NCBI RefSeq assembly: GCF_001426185.1
Contig: NZ_LMRP01000002.1
Location: 558,157-622,156, forward strand
Direction of reading: 5' to 3'
Source of the DNA: Rhodococcus sp. Leaf247
Lineage (GTDB): Bacteria > Actinomycetota > Actinomycetes > Mycobacteriales > Mycobacteriaceae
Length of the DNA stretch: 64,000 nucleotides
Shown here: in pieces, positions 11,244 to 20,711 of the stretch
How the letters are laid out: every line of letters begins with the position of its first letter
How positions within the stretch are numbered: position 1 is the first letter of the stretch
Program-made: the position numbers and the translations under genes
Notes under the pieces: model-generated
What the model saw: the letters and a program-made list of their open reading frames with translations, nothing else
What the model was told of the DNA's origin: nothing
Databases searched by the model: none

Positions 11244-14200
11244 TTACTGCGCGAGATCGTCGACGGTCGCGGACTCGTTGCGGGAGAGGTTGATTCCCAG
11301 GTTGGCCGCGGCACGCTCGAGATCCTCGTCGTCGCCGTCCGCCATCGTGATGGCTGCGCCGTCCGAGGACAGCACCTCCACGTTGAGGCACAGCGACTGG
11401 AGCTCCTTGAGGAGCACCTTGAAGGACTCGGGGATACCGGGTTCCGGGATGTTCTCACCCTTGACGATGGCCTCGTAGACCTTCACGCGGCCGACCACGT
11501 CGTCGGACTTGATGGTGAGGAGCTCCTGCAGCGTGTAGGCAGCGCCGTAGGCCTGCATGGCCCAGCACTCCATCTCGCCGAAGCGCTGTCCACCGAACTG
11601 CGCCTTACCACCGAGGGGCTGCTGCGTGATCATCGAGTACGGGCCTGTCGAACGAGCGTGGATCTTGTCGTCGACGAGGTGGTGCAGCTTGATGATGTAC
11701 ATGTAGCCCACGGACACCGGGTACGGGAACGGCTCTCCGGAACGGCCGTCGAACAACGTGGCCTTTCCGTCGGCGCCGACCATGCGCTCGCCGTCACGGT
11801 TCGGGATCGTGCTCGCCAGCAGGCCGGTGAGCTCGTCCTCCTTCGCACCGTCGAACACCGGGGTGGCGATGTTGGTGTCCGCCTCGGCGGCCAACATCTC
11901 CTCGGGCAGGGTCGCGGCCCAGTCGGGACGGACTCCGTCGGTAGCAACCTGAATGTTCCATCCGGTCTTACCGATCCAACCGAGGTGTGTCTCGAGGATC
12001 TGACCGATGTTCATACGACGCGGGACGCCGTGCGTGTTCAGGATGATGTCGATCGGGGTGCCGTCGGACAGGAACGGCATGTCCTCCTGCGGGAGGATCT
12101 TGCCGATGACGCCCTTGTTGCCGTGGCGGCCGGCGAGCTTGTCGCCGTCCTGGATCTTGCGCTTCTGGGCCACGTAGACGCGGACCAGCTCGTTCACACC
12201 GGGAGGCAGATCGTCGTCGTCCTCGCGTGAGAACACGCGGATGCCGATGACCTTTCCGTTCTCGCCGTGCGGAACCTTCAGAGACGTGTCGCGGACCTCG
12301 CGGGCCTTCTCGCCGAAGATGGCGCGCAGCAGGCGCTCCTCCGGGGTCAGCTCGGTCTCGCCCTTGGGCGTGACCTTTCCGACCAGGACGTCGCCGTCAC
12401 GAACCTCGGCACCGATACGGATGATGCCGCGCTCGTCGAGGTCTGCGAGGACCTCGTCCGAGACGTTCGGGATGTCACGAGTGATCTCCTCGGCACCGAG
12501 CTTGGTGTCGCGGGCATCGATCTCGTGCTCCTCGATGTGGATCGAGGTCAGGACGTCCTCTTCCACGAGGCGCTGCGACAGGATGATCGCGTCCTCGTAG
12601 TTGTGGCCCTCCCACGGCATGATCGCGACGAGCAAGTTCTTGCCCAACGCCATCTCGCCGTTCTCGGTGCAGGGACCGTCGGCCAGAACCTGGCCGGCCT
12701 CGACGCGAGCTCCCTCGTCCACGATCGGACGCTGGTTCGCGCAGGTGCCCTGGTTGGAGCGGGCGAACTTCCGCATCCGGTACGTGTTGCGAGTGCCGTC
12801 GTCCGCCATCACGGTGACGTAGTCGGCGGACACCTCCTCGATGACACCGGACTTCTCGTTGACGATGACGTCGCCGGCATCGACAGCCGCACGCAGTTCC
12901 ATGCCGGTTCCGACGAGCGGAGCTTCGCTGCGCACGAGAGGAACGGCCTGACGCTGCATGTTCGCGCCCATCAGGGCACGGTTGGCGTCGTCGTGCTCGA
13001 GGAACGGGATCATCGCGGTGGCCACGGAGACCATCTGACGAGGCGAGACGTCCATGTAGTCGACGTCGAGGGACGAGACGAACTCGACCTCTCCGCCCTT
13101 ACGACGGACGAGGATCTTCTCGTCGACGAAGCGACCCGAGGTGTCGATGGACGAGTTGGCCTGCGCCACGACGTGGCGGTCCTCCTCGTCGGCGGTCAGG
13201 TAGTCGACATCGTCGGTGACCTGTCCTTCGACGACCTTGCGGTACGGCGTCTCGATGAAGCCGAACGGGTTCACACGGGCGTACACCGAGAGCGAACCGA
13301 TCAGGCCGATGTTCGGGCCTTCCGGAGTCTCGATGGGGCACATGCGGCCGTAGTGCGACGGGTGGACGTCGCGGACCTCGAGGCCGGCGCGCTCACGCGA
13401 GAGGCCACCGGGGCCCAGCGCGGAGAGACGACGCTTGTGGGTCAGACCCGACAGCGGGTTGTTCTGGTCCATGAACTGCGACAGCTGCGAGGTCCCGAAG
13501 AACTCCTTGATGGCAGCGACCACGGGACGGATGTTGATCAGGGTCTGCGGCGTGATGGCCTCGACGTCCTGGGTGGTCATCCGCTCACGGACCACACGCT
13601 CCATGCGGGACAGGCCCACGCGGATCTGGTTCTGGATCAGCTCGCCGACCGTGCGGAGACGACGGTTGCCGAAGTGGTCGATGTCGTCGACCTCCACGGG
13701 AACCTCGACGCCGTCGGGTGCCGTCATCGACTTCTCGCCCGCGTGCAGACGCACGAGGTACTCGATGGTGGCGACGATGTCCTCTTCGGTCAGCGTCGAC
13801 GCCTCGATGGGCAGACCCGAGTTCAGGCCCAGCTTCTTGTTGATCTTGTAACGACCGACGCGTGCGAGGTCGTAGCGCTTCTCCTTGAAGAACAGGTTCT
13901 CCAGCAGGGTCTGCGCGCTCTCCTTCGTGGGCGGCTCGCCCGGACGGAGCTTGCGGTAGATGTCGAGCAGCGCCTCGTCGGTGCCGGCCGTGTTGTCCTT
14001 CTCCAGCGTGGCCATGAGGATCTCCGAGAAGCCGAAGCGCTCGGTGATCTGCTCGGTGGTCCAGCCGAGTGCCTTGAGGAGCACGGTGACGGGCTGACGA
14101 CGCTTGCGGTCGATGCGGACACCGACGGTGTCGCGCTTGTCGACGTCGAACTCGAGCCATGCGCCGCGGCCGGGGATGACCTTGACGCTGTGCAGGTCCT

Positions 14201-14750
14201 TCTCGGTGGTCTTGTCGACAGCGTGGTCGAAGTAGACACCCGGGGAGCGCACGAGCTGCGAGACGACGACGCGCTCGGTGCCGTTGATGATGAACGTGCC
14301 CTTGCCCGTCATCATGGGGAAATCACCCATGAAGACGGTCTGGCTCTTGATCTCACCGGTGTTGTTGTTGATGAACTCCGCGGTGACGAACAGCGGCGCC
14401 GCGTAGGTCATGTCCTTGTCTTTGCACTCGTCGATCGAGGCCTTGACCTCGTCGAAGCGTGGGTCGGAGAAGGACAGCGACATCGAACCGGAGAAGTCCT
14501 CGATGGGAGAAAGTTCCGTCAGGATGTCCTCGAGACCACCACTGCGCGCGTTGTCGCCACGTGCTTCCGCACGTGCGCGCCATTCGGGCGTACCGACGAG
14601 CCATTCGAACGAATCGGTTTGAAGATCGAGCAACCCCGGTACTTCGAGGGGTTCGCGAATCTTCGCGAACGACACCCTCTTCGGGGCTCCGGGAGTTCCG
14701 GCGTTTTCCTTGGACTGGGTGGAGACTGCCAAGATGCGTCCTTCCAGCAC
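11244..14750 (-). CDS. rpoB: DNA-directed RNA polymerase subunit beta
   Basis: 1168 residues; the N-terminus [13 protein letters not shown] followed by [20 protein letters not shown] matches mycobacterial beta. The rifampicin-binding region at about 13415-13497 reads [20 protein letters not shown] then [11 protein letters not shown], i.e. the wild-type Asp, His and Ser at the three main resistance positions. The [13 protein letters not shown] segment and the C-terminal beta region are complete. It is the first gene of the rpoBC unit. A candidate promoter lies about 170 bases upstream, and an inverted repeat lies in the leader. In M. tuberculosis the mkl gene also lies upstream of rpoB. Confidence 0.98.
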   Translation of the reverse strand: MLEGRILAVSTQSKENAGTPGAPKRVSFAKIREPLEVPGLLDLQTDSFEWLVGTPEWRARAEARGDNARSGGLEDILTELSPIEDFSGSMSLSFSDPRFDEVKASIDECKDKDMTYAAPLFVTAEFINNNTGEIKSQTVFMGDFPMMTGKGTFIINGTERVVVSQLVRSPGVYFDHAVDKTTEKDLHSVKVIPGRGAWLEFDVDKRDTVGVRIDRKRRQPVTVLLKALGWTTEQITERFGFSEILMATLEKDNTAGTDEALLDIYRKLRPGEPPTKESAQTLLENLFFKEKRYDLARVGRYKINKKLGLNSGLPIEASTLTEEDIVATIEYLVRLHAGEKSMTAPDGVEVPVEVDDIDHFGNRRLRTVGELIQNQIRVGLSRMERVVRERMTTQDVEAITPQTLINIRPVVAAIKEFFGTSQLSQFMDQNNPLSGLTHKRRLSALGPGGLSRERAGLEVRDVHPSHYGRMCPIETPEGPNIGLIGSLSVYARVNPFGFIETPYRKVVEGQVTDDVDYLTADEEDRHVVAQANSSIDTSGRFVDEKILVRRKGGEVEFVSSLDVDYMDVSPRQMVSVATAMIPFLEHDDANRALMGANMQRQAVPLVRSEAPLVGTGMELRAAVDAGDVIVNEKSGVIEEVSADYVTVMADDGTRNTYRMRKFARSNQGTCANQRPIVDEGARVEAGQVLADGPCTENGEMALGKNLLVAIMPWEGHNYEDAIILSQRLVEEDVLTSIHIEEHEIDARDTKLGAEEITRDIPNVSDEVLADLDERGIIRIGAEVRDGDVLVGKVTPKGETELTPEERLLRAIFGEKAREVRDTSLKVPHGENGKVIGIRVFSREDDDDLPPGVNELVRVYVAQKRKIQDGDKLAGRHGNKGVIGKILPQEDMPFLSDGTPIDIILNTHGVPRRMNIGQILETHLGWIGKTGWNIQVATDGVRPDWAATLPEEMLAAEADTNIATPVFDGAKEDELTGLLASTIPNRDGERMVGADGKATLFDGRSGEPFPYPVSVGYMYIIKLHHLVDDKIHARSTGPYSMITQQPLGGKAQFGGQRFGEMECWAMQAYGAAYTLQELLTIKSDDVVGRVKVYEAIVKGENIPEPGIPESFKVLLKELQSLCLNVEVLSSDGAAITMADGDDEDLERAAANLGINLSRNESATVDDLAQ

Positions 14751-14852
14751 CTCACGCGGGCCGCATACCGTGATGCGCGACCGTCGCTAATCTGCTTTTG
14801 TGTGTGGGAACTTCGCTGGTCACGACCCGTACGAAGTCCTCGCTCAGCAGAG

Positions 14853-14870
14853 ATCGACACACGTGTCGAT
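14853..14870. promoter_or_regulatory. Inverted repeat in the rpoB leader
   Basis: ATCGACAC-AC-GTGTCGAT: two perfect 8-base arms with a 2-base spacer, 103 bases upstream of the rpoB start and inside the predicted leader RNA. It could be a dimeric regulator's operator or a small RNA hairpin. No regulator is assigned. Confidence 0.5.
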
Positions 14871-14917
14871 TCAGGCAAAGTCTGGAAGTGGACAGGAGGC
14901 ACCCAGCGCAACGTCCA

Positions 14918-14946
14918 AAAGTACCCCAACGCGGCGGATATGGCAA
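14918..14946 (-). promoter_or_regulatory. Candidate housekeeping promoter of rpoBC
   Basis: On the minus strand TTGCCA (14946-14941), 17 bases, TACTTT (14923-14918). Spacing and -10 match SigA-type actinobacterial promoters, giving a start near 14911 and a leader of about 160 bases. The bases GGGG before the -10 are shared with the candidate rplJ promoter. The rest of the gap (14751-15191) shows no gene on either strand. Confidence 0.5.
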
Positions 14947-15191
14947 CCGCGGCCGCGCGGAGAGCGCAGTCGACCCGGACGGACCACGGGCCGGGACCCA
15001 CCGACGGACAGTCCTCCGGCCGACGATCACTCCGACGCCCGGTGCCTCCATTTGCTCCGGCGTCGGATCCGATCGAACAGCGAGACCGTGGCCGCACTCG
15101 ATGAATCCGGTAATCAGAGTGGACTCCCGAAGCCCTCGCGTCAAGAGCGCGAGCGGCGTTTCGTCTCCGATAGTTCCGTCGATGCCGACGA

Positions 15192-15959
15192 TCAGCGGTT
15201 GTCGATCGTGGCCAGGAGCCACTTTCCGTCGACGCGTTCCATCGTCAGCGAGACCGGCGTCTGCACCGTTCCCTGATCGACCGTGTCCTGGGTCGCGGCG
15301 ATGTCCATGCTGGCCAGGAGCTCGGCGCGGTCACCGTCGAGCAGCGTGACACCGATGTCGGTGACGACGGCGTTGGTCGTGGTCTGCGTCTGGATGACGC
15401 CCTGCTTGGTCTGTTCGGCGGTCGAGTCGTACTCACCGCGACGTTCGTCGTTCAGCACCGCGCGAGCCGCCGCCTGATCCTGATCGATGGTGTCGAACTT
15501 GTAGGAGAAGACGGTCTGCAACGCATCTCGTCCGGCCGAGGTGACCTCCTGGGTGGCCGCCGTGTCGACCCACGCCTGATTGCTCACCTCGGACGTTCCC
15601 GGGCGGATGATGCCCAGGAGCGCGACGACGGCGAACACGACGGCGAGAGCCGCGAGGAGCATCGTCTTCGGCGTCCACCACGCAGTGTCCCGACCGGTGG
15701 TCGGCTCCGCAGCATCGGTCGCCTCGGAGGATTCGACTGTGTCGGCGATATCCGTTCCGGACTCCGTCGTCGCGGCGGTCGGCGACTTCTCCAGGTCGAC
15801 CGAGCCGGTGGTCGGCGTCGTGGCGGTCGCGTCGTCCGCCACGGCATCGTTCTCGACGCCGGGTGCCGACGCGGCCCTACCTGCCACCTTGGGACGGCGG
15901 ATGCTGCCGGCAGGGGGACGGGCGGCGCCTACGGGCGGTCTACGACGTGCGGGAGGCAT
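15192..15959 (-). CDS. Mce-associated membrane protein
   Basis: 255 residues. A long Ala/Thr/Glu-rich, probably disordered cytoplasmic N-terminus (about 90 residues, basic at the very start) precedes one membrane segment (TMLLAALAVVFAVVALLGII). An extracytoplasmic domain follows, with the Mas pattern: SAGRDALQTVFSYKFDTIDQ, then TNAVVTDIGVTLLDGDRAEL and MERVDGKWLLATIDNR. Mas proteins are encoded after mce genes and are thought to stabilise the transporter. The start has a good AGGAG. It is the last gene of the mce region, 60 bases behind a paralogous neighbour. Confidence 0.82.
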   Translation of the reverse strand: MPPARRRPPVGAARPPAGSIRRPKVAGRAASAPGVENDAVADDATATTPTTGSVDLEKSPTAATTESGTDIADTVESSEATDAAEPTTGRDTAWWTPKTMLLAALAVVFAVVALLGIIRPGTSEVSNQAWVDTAATQEVTSAGRDALQTVFSYKFDTIDQDQAAARAVLNDERRGEYDSTAEQTKQGVIQTQTTTNAVVTDIGVTLLDGDRAELLASMDIAATQDTVDQGTVQTPVSLTMERVDGKWLLATIDNR

Positions 15960-16019
15960 CTTGTGGTTCTCCTAGCTGAGGCTGTGACGAACGAGGCGGT
16001 GGGCACGGGCGACGCCGTG

Positions 16020-16775
16020 TCACTGACCGCCGTCGGTCGGAGCGGCAGGATCGACGGGTGCGGCCGGGTCCACCGGCGCAGCGGGATCCACCGGAGCGGC
16101 CGGATCCGTGGGCGCAGCGGGATCCGTCGCGGCGTTGGGATCCGTCGCGGCGTTCGGGTCCGTGGGCAGCTCGAGAGGGATGCGCTGACCGATGGGCTGG
16201 ATGCGCGTGGCCTTCCAGGTGCCGTCGACGTCCTGCAGCTCCAGACGCAACGTGCTCTGGTACCGCTCGTTGCCGTCGGGCTTGGCCGTGTCGGTCGTGA
16301 TGACGATCAGCGACTGGGCGGTGCCCTCGTCCTCGCTGAAGCCGACCAGCGTGGCGTGCTGCACCGCAGCGGTGGTGACGACTCCGGACTCGGCGAACTG
16401 CTGCCGGAACTGCTCCCGCGTGTCGTTCAGACCGTTGGTCAGCTCGTCGCCCGTGATCGAGGACTCGATGTCCGCGAACGTCTTGTCGAGGTCGTTCGAG
16501 TCGACGGAGTTGAGGTTGATCGCAGCCTGGCGTGCACCGGCGAGCGCGTCGTCACGCAGAGATGCCGCGGAGGACTCCTGATGCGCGAGGAACCAGAAGA
16601 CACCGAGCACGATGGCCGCGACCAGAGCGATCGCCGCAGCGGCGGCCGTGATGGCGAGAGCGACCGGCGAGGTGCGACGAGTCGCGGGCGACGGTGTGAG
16701 CTCCGTGTCGTCACCCTCGTTCGCGTCGTCGGTCACGTCCGGGTCGGGAGAGGTGGTTGGCGTCACAGCGGCCAC
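16020..16775 (-). CDS. Mce-associated membrane protein with proline-rich repeat tail
   Basis: About 251 residues: an acidic N-terminus, a membrane helix (ALAITAAAAAIALVAAIVLG), then a Mas/SnoaL-like extracytoplasmic domain (LDKTFADIESSITGDELTNG ... ATRIQPIGQRIPLELP). It ends in about 47 residues of repeated TDPNAA/TDPAAP/VDPAAP units. GTG at 16775 is preferred; an ATG at 16829 is possible, both downstream of the hairpin at 16841-16888. It probably works with the Mce complex encoded just upstream, at the outer face of the membrane. The repeat tail would be an extended, wall-spanning linker. Confidence 0.78.
   Translation of the reverse strand: MAAVTPTTSPDPDVTDDANEGDDTELTPSPATRRTSPVALAITAAAAAIALVAAIVLGVFWFLAHQESSAASLRDDALAGARQAAINLNSVDSNDLDKTFADIESSITGDELTNGLNDTREQFRQQFAESGVVTTAAVQHATLVGFSEDEGTAQSLIVITTDTAKPDGNERYQSTLRLELQDVDGTWKATRIQPIGQRIPLELPTDPNAATDPNAATDPAAPTDPAAPVDPAAPVDPAAPVDPAAPTDGGQ
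16023..16163 (-). repeat. Tandem DPxAA(P) coding repeat
   Basis: The 3' end of the Mas gene is built from near-identical 15-base units (gcagcgggatccaccgg-like on the plus strand) encoding eight copies of xDPxAA(P/T). Copy number is likely to vary between strains by slippage. Confidence 0.7.
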
Positions 16776-16840
16776 AGTACCGGTAGGTAACTTCCCGCGG
16801 CCAACGCCTCCGTACACCTCACGGGGCATCGCGGACACAC

Positions 16841-16888
16841 CGGACAAGCCCGGCCCCGAGGCTGGTGCCTCGGGCCGGGCTTGTCGGA
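16841..16888 (-). terminator. Terminator-like hairpin after mceF
   Basis: A stem of about 20 bp (CCGACAAGCCCGGCCCGAGG against CCTCGGGGCCGGGCTTGTC, one bulge) starts 13 bases past the mceF stop. There is no clear U-run. It may end most of the mce message, leaving the Mas genes at lower level. Confidence 0.65.
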
Positions 16889-16900
16889 CGAGCGTCTGTA

Positions 16901-18151
16901 TCAGGGGCGAACCGTGACACCCAGCAGCGCAGCGAGCTGTGTGGCGATCGGGTTCAGGTCGAGGGGGTCCGGTGCCACCTTCGGCTTGTCGTCCCACGGC
17001 TGCACGGTTTGCGGATCGGCGAAGCGGACGCTGTTGGCTCCGCGAACGTTGGTCAGCGATCCCTGGGGAACCGTGCAGTTGGCGTCGAGGTTGATCGGGA
17101 AGTCCTGCTGCGACGGATCGAAGTCCGGATTCTTCGCGTACTCGGCATCCAGGATGGCCTGAGTCCCCTCGTAGCCCTGCGTGCAGGACGGCGGGTTGTT
17201 GACCTCGAGCGCGATACCGAAGTGGATCGTGCCGTCGCCCGGGCTTGCAGACTTGGCACCCTGCGCCAACGCCGGCAGGAACTGCAGCAGTGGCCGCAGC
17301 GCGAATGTCCGGGGACTCAGCGATTCCCCGACCGCCGCCAGGTTCCCCAGGTTGCTCGTCAGAGCCGGACCGGCCTGTTGCACCAGCGCTCCGACCTGAT
17401 CGCTGGCCGGAATACCGTTGTCGATGAGTCGACGGATGTCCGGATCGCTCGACCGCAGCTGAGCGGTCACCAGGTCGAGGTCGGAACTGAACTGCTGGAT
17501 CGACGACGACTGCTCGGACTGCGTGTCGAGGACGACCCGGCTGTCCCGGATCAGGGTGAGCGTCTGCGGAAGATTGGTCAGGCCGTCCTCCGAGAACGTG
17601 TCGAGGGAGTCGACCAGACCCTGCAGCGCGTCACCGGTGCCGGCGAATCCTGTTCCCAATTCGGTGACCACGGTGTGCAGATCGTCCACCGGGACCGAGT
17701 CGGCGAGAGTCTTGACGTTCTTCAGCAGACTCTCGACCGGTGTCGGGATGAACGTGTTCTGCTGGGCGATCACGTCACCGTCCTGCAGGAACGGACCCTG
17801 ATCGGTGCGCGGCTGCAGGTCGACGTACTGCTCGCCGATGGCGGAGCGGTTCGCGACGACAGCGATGGTGTCGGCCGGCACGTCCGGTGCGGACTTCTCC
17901 AGCTTCAGTTCGACGTCCACGCCGTCGTCGGTCAGGTTCAGGGCGCCGACACGGCCGACCGGGATACCGCGGTACGTCACCTCGGCGTTGCTGAAGATGC
18001 CGCCCGAGTCGGTGAACTGACCGGTGACCGTGTACTGACCGAACCCGAACAGTTGGTCGACGCGGACGTATTTGGCGCCCACGTAGACCAAGCCCAGGAT
18101 AGCGATCACGACGAAGAGGATCAGCTGTGTACTGACCAGCTTTGATCTCAC
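16901..18151 (-). CDS. MceF-type substrate-binding protein
   Basis: 416 residues, sixth mce gene. An uncleaved N-terminal membrane anchor (STQLILFVVIAILGLVYVGA) is followed by the MCE/MlaD domain (YTVTGQFTDSGGIFSNAEVT, GIPVGRVGALNLTDDGVDVE, SAIGEQYVDLQPRTD) and then the helical coiled region that builds the Mce tunnel. GTG start at 18151 overlaps the mceE stop by four bases. Mce subunits A-F form a hetero-hexameric channel carrying lipids from the mycomembrane to the YrbE permease. The transported lipid is not deducible here. Confidence 0.9.
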   Translation of the reverse strand: MRSKLVSTQLILFVVIAILGLVYVGAKYVRVDQLFGFGQYTVTGQFTDSGGIFSNAEVTYRGIPVGRVGALNLTDDGVDVELKLEKSAPDVPADTIAVVANRSAIGEQYVDLQPRTDQGPFLQDGDVIAQQNTFIPTPVESLLKNVKTLADSVPVDDLHTVVTELGTGFAGTGDALQGLVDSLDTFSEDGLTNLPQTLTLIRDSRVVLDTQSEQSSSIQQFSSDLDLVTAQLRSSDPDIRRLIDNGIPASDQVGALVQQAGPALTSNLGNLAAVGESLSPRTFALRPLLQFLPALAQGAKSASPGDGTIHFGIALEVNNPPSCTQGYEGTQAILDAEYAKNPDFDPSQQDFPINLDANCTVPQGSLTNVRGANSVRFADPQTVQPWDDKPKVAPDPLDLNPIATQLAALLGVTVRP

Positions 18152-19425
18152 TGTCCACCTTCATTCTGAGTACCCGGGGTGGCGATACCGAACTGCTGCA
18201 GGATCCCGTCCAGCGGATTCGCCGACGGCGCCGCTGCCGGCACGCCGGGTGGCGGTGTCGGAGAGGGGATGATCGGCGGCAACGGCAGCAGCGAGATGGT
18301 CGGGAACGACGGACGCGGACCGTTGCCGTTGTAGTACGGGTTCGACGGATCGACCCGTGGCTTCGGATCGCCGTTGCGCGGTGCGCTGTAGATCGGATTG
18401 CCCTGTCCGACACCCAACGCGGTCAACTGGTTGCCGATCTGCAGGTCGACGCTCAGGAAGAGGTTCACCGCGTTGCCCTGGGCGATCTTCTCCACACCGT
18501 CCGGGAACGGGAACGTGGGAACGAATGCCAGGTCGGTGACCAGCTCGTCGCCGTAGGTGGACAACTCCTGCAGCGTGGGACGGAGAGCGCGGAGATCCGC
18601 GATCAGGTCGTCCTTCGACCGCTCGATGACATCGGTGCCGACCGTGCCGAGACGATCGAGCTGTCCGAGGAGCTGCGTCAACTGCGGACGCTGCTCTTCG
18701 AGCACCTGGGTCGCGACCGGCAGATCGGTGAGGATGCGGTCGATCTTCTCCGTCTGCTGGTTCAGCGTGCCGGTGAGCACGTCGAGACCGTCGATGGCTC
18801 GCGTGATGTCGGTCTTCTGCTCCTCGAGACCACCGATCAACGTGTTCGCCTGCTCGAGCAGACTGCGCACGCGATCCTCGCGGCCGCTGAACGCAGTGTT
18901 CAGTTCCTTGACGATGGGAGCCAGCTGCGCCACGCCGCCACCGTTGAGGAGCATCGACAACGCGCCGAGGACCTGCTCGATGTCGGTCGCGTGACGGGTG
19001 CGCTCGACGGGAATGGTGTCCCCGCTCTGCAACCGTGCCGCGGCGGCCTCGTCGGTGGGAACGCTGAGCTGGATGAACTTCTCACCCAGCAGGTTGGTCT
19101 GCTGGACCGACGCCATCGCGTTGGCCGGCAGATCGACCGACGGGTCGACCTCCACCTGCACGTCGGCGATCCACGAGTCTCCCGGCACGCTCACGGAGGT
19201 GACACGGCCGACCGAGACGCCGTCGACCTTGACGGTCGACTGCGGCACCAGGTCGAGAACGTCGTCGAACTGCAGCGTGAGCTCGAGCGGATCGGAACCC
19301 ACGTCCGCGCCACCCGGCAGAGGGATGCCGTAGATGCCACTGGACCCGCAGGCGGTGAGCGTCAAGGCGACGACGCACGCTCCGGAGGCGGCCGTCAGAC
19401 CGCGAGTGCGCACTCTCATCGTCAC
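18148..19425 (-). CDS. MceE-type lipoprotein
   Basis: 425 residues. The signal peptide ends in a lipobox (VVALTLTACGSSGIYGIPLP), as is usual for the fifth, lipidated Mce subunit (LprK-like). The MCE domain follows (LELTLQFDDVLDLVPQSTVK, VDGVSVGRVTSVSVPGD, NLLGEKFIQLSVP), then a long helical part and a Pro-rich C-terminus (LLPLPPIIPSPTPPPG). GTG start, with 4-base overlaps to mceD before and mceF after, so translation is coupled. Confidence 0.9.
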   Translation of the reverse strand: MTMRVRTRGLTAASGACVVALTLTACGSSGIYGIPLPGGADVGSDPLELTLQFDDVLDLVPQSTVKVDGVSVGRVTSVSVPGDSWIADVQVEVDPSVDLPANAMASVQQTNLLGEKFIQLSVPTDEAAAARLQSGDTIPVERTRHATDIEQVLGALSMLLNGGGVAQLAPIVKELNTAFSGREDRVRSLLEQANTLIGGLEEQKTDITRAIDGLDVLTGTLNQQTEKIDRILTDLPVATQVLEEQRPQLTQLLGQLDRLGTVGTDVIERSKDDLIADLRALRPTLQELSTYGDELVTDLAFVPTFPFPDGVEKIAQGNAVNLFLSVDLQIGNQLTALGVGQGNPIYSAPRNGDPKPRVDPSNPYYNGNGPRPSFPTISLLPLPPIIPSPTPPPGVPAAAPSANPLDGILQQFGIATPGTQNEGGQ

Positions 19426-20711
19426 TCCCCTTCCTGAGGAATGGACAGGCCCGGAAGCTCCAGGTCGCTGATACGCGGCGACTGGACGCCGGGAACCGTG
19501 CCCGGCTCGACGTTGCGCTGGATGTTGTCGGCGCTGAGCAGACCGAACGGCAGAACCAGCGTCGGCGTCTTCACACCGGAGACGGCCTGGTCGATGATCG
19601 CGCCGCAGTTGTCGACGATCGGCTGCATCTGACGTCCGAGAGCCTCGAACTGAGGATCACCCGGGCGCAACTTCTGCAGATCGACGAGACTGCAGAAGAA
19701 CGTCTTCGGGTCCTGCAGTTCGTTGAAGATCAACCGTGCATCCAGCGAGCCGGACTCGGCGTTGTACGAGTTCGCGACGTTGGCGACGGCCAACGGCAGC
19801 AGAGTCAGCGTGTCCGCCAGCCCCTCTCGGTTGTCGGCCAGCAACTGTGTCGTCGGGACGAGGTTGTCCAGATCGGTGGTCAGCTGGTCCCGGTTGTCCT
19901 GGACGAAGGTCGCGACGTCACCGAGAGTGACGGCGAGCTGGTTCAGCGCGAGCCCCAGATTCTCCCGCTCGCCGGCGAGAAAGCCTGTCAGCGAGGACAA
20001 CTGGTTGTTGAACGCGCGTACCTGCTGGTCGTTGGCGGACAGTGCGCTGACGAACGTCTGCAGATTCTGGATGGTGCCGAACAGGTCACCACGGTACGAG
20101 TCGAGTGTCTCGACGGCACCCGAGAGCTGCGTGAGTGAATCGTTGAGAGCCTCACCGTTGCCGTCGAGGTTCTCCGCTCCCGTCGCCACCAGATCCGACA
20201 GCGCGCCGTTCTTGTTCGCGCCGTTGGGGCCGAGTGCTTCGGACAGTTCGTCGACACTCTTGTAGAGCTCGTCGACCTCGACCGGGGTGGCCGTCCGCTC
20301 CCGCGGAATGACCGCACCCGACTCCATCTTCTCGCCACCGGTGTAGGCCGGGGCGAGCTGGACGTAGCGGTCGGCGACGACCGACGGGGCGAGCTGCACC
20401 GCGCGGGCATCCGACGGGATGTCGACGCCGCGATCGACGCGCATGTCGACCTGGACCTGGTCGCCGAGACCCTCGACCTTGGTCACGGTGCCGACCTTGA
20501 CGCCGAGAACACGGACCTCGGTGCCCTCGTACACGCCCACGGACTTGTCGAAGTACGAGGTGATGGTCGTGGTACCCAGTCGGGTGAACGCCCACCACAG
20601 TGCGAAGACGACCAGAACGACGGCCGCGAGGACGGCGGCGATGATGCCGAGGTTGCGCTTGCTGAAGAAGCCGCCCTTCGACTCCTCGGCCTGTGCGGTG
20701 GATGCGGTCAC
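19422..20711 (-). CDS. MceD-type substrate-binding protein
   Basis: 429 residues. A short cytoplasmic N-terminus is followed by a membrane anchor (NLGIIAAVLAAVVLVVFALW) and the MCE domain (SYFDKSVGVYEGTEVRVLGV, KVGTVTKVEGLGDQVQVDMR, PSVVADRYVQLAPAYTG). The long alpha-helical region and a ProLeu-rich tail complete it. GTG start overlapping the mceC stop by four bases. Part of the hexameric lipid channel. Confidence 0.9.
   Translation of the reverse strand: MTASTAQAEESKGGFFSKRNLGIIAAVLAAVVLVVFALWWAFTRLGTTTITSYFDKSVGVYEGTEVRVLGVKVGTVTKVEGLGDQVQVDMRVDRGVDIPSDARAVQLAPSVVADRYVQLAPAYTGGEKMESGAVIPRERTATPVEVDELYKSVDELSEALGPNGANKNGALSDLVATGAENLDGNGEALNDSLTQLSGAVETLDSYRGDLFGTIQNLQTFVSALSANDQQVRAFNNQLSSLTGFLAGERENLGLALNQLAVTLGDVATFVQDNRDQLTTDLDNLVPTTQLLADNREGLADTLTLLPLAVANVANSYNAESGSLDARLIFNELQDPKTFFCSLVDLQKLRPGDPQFEALGRQMQPIVDNCGAIIDQAVSGVKTPTLVLPFGLLSADNIQRNVEPGTVPGVQSPRISDLELPGLSIPQEGE

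Noticed and set aside
12267-15104. Long open frame (945 codons) on the plus strand opposite rpoB
   Set aside because: Same antisense effect; no recognisable protein and no ribosome site.
14798-15349. Plus-strand frames in the rpoB upstream gap
   Set aside because: Arg/Pro-rich, overlapping each other in two frames, with no ribosome site; the region is better explained as promoter and leader.
16829-16997. Longer N-terminus of the Mas protein reaching into mceF
   Set aside because: It would cross the terminator hairpin and the mceF 3' end; Mas-like sequence starts later.
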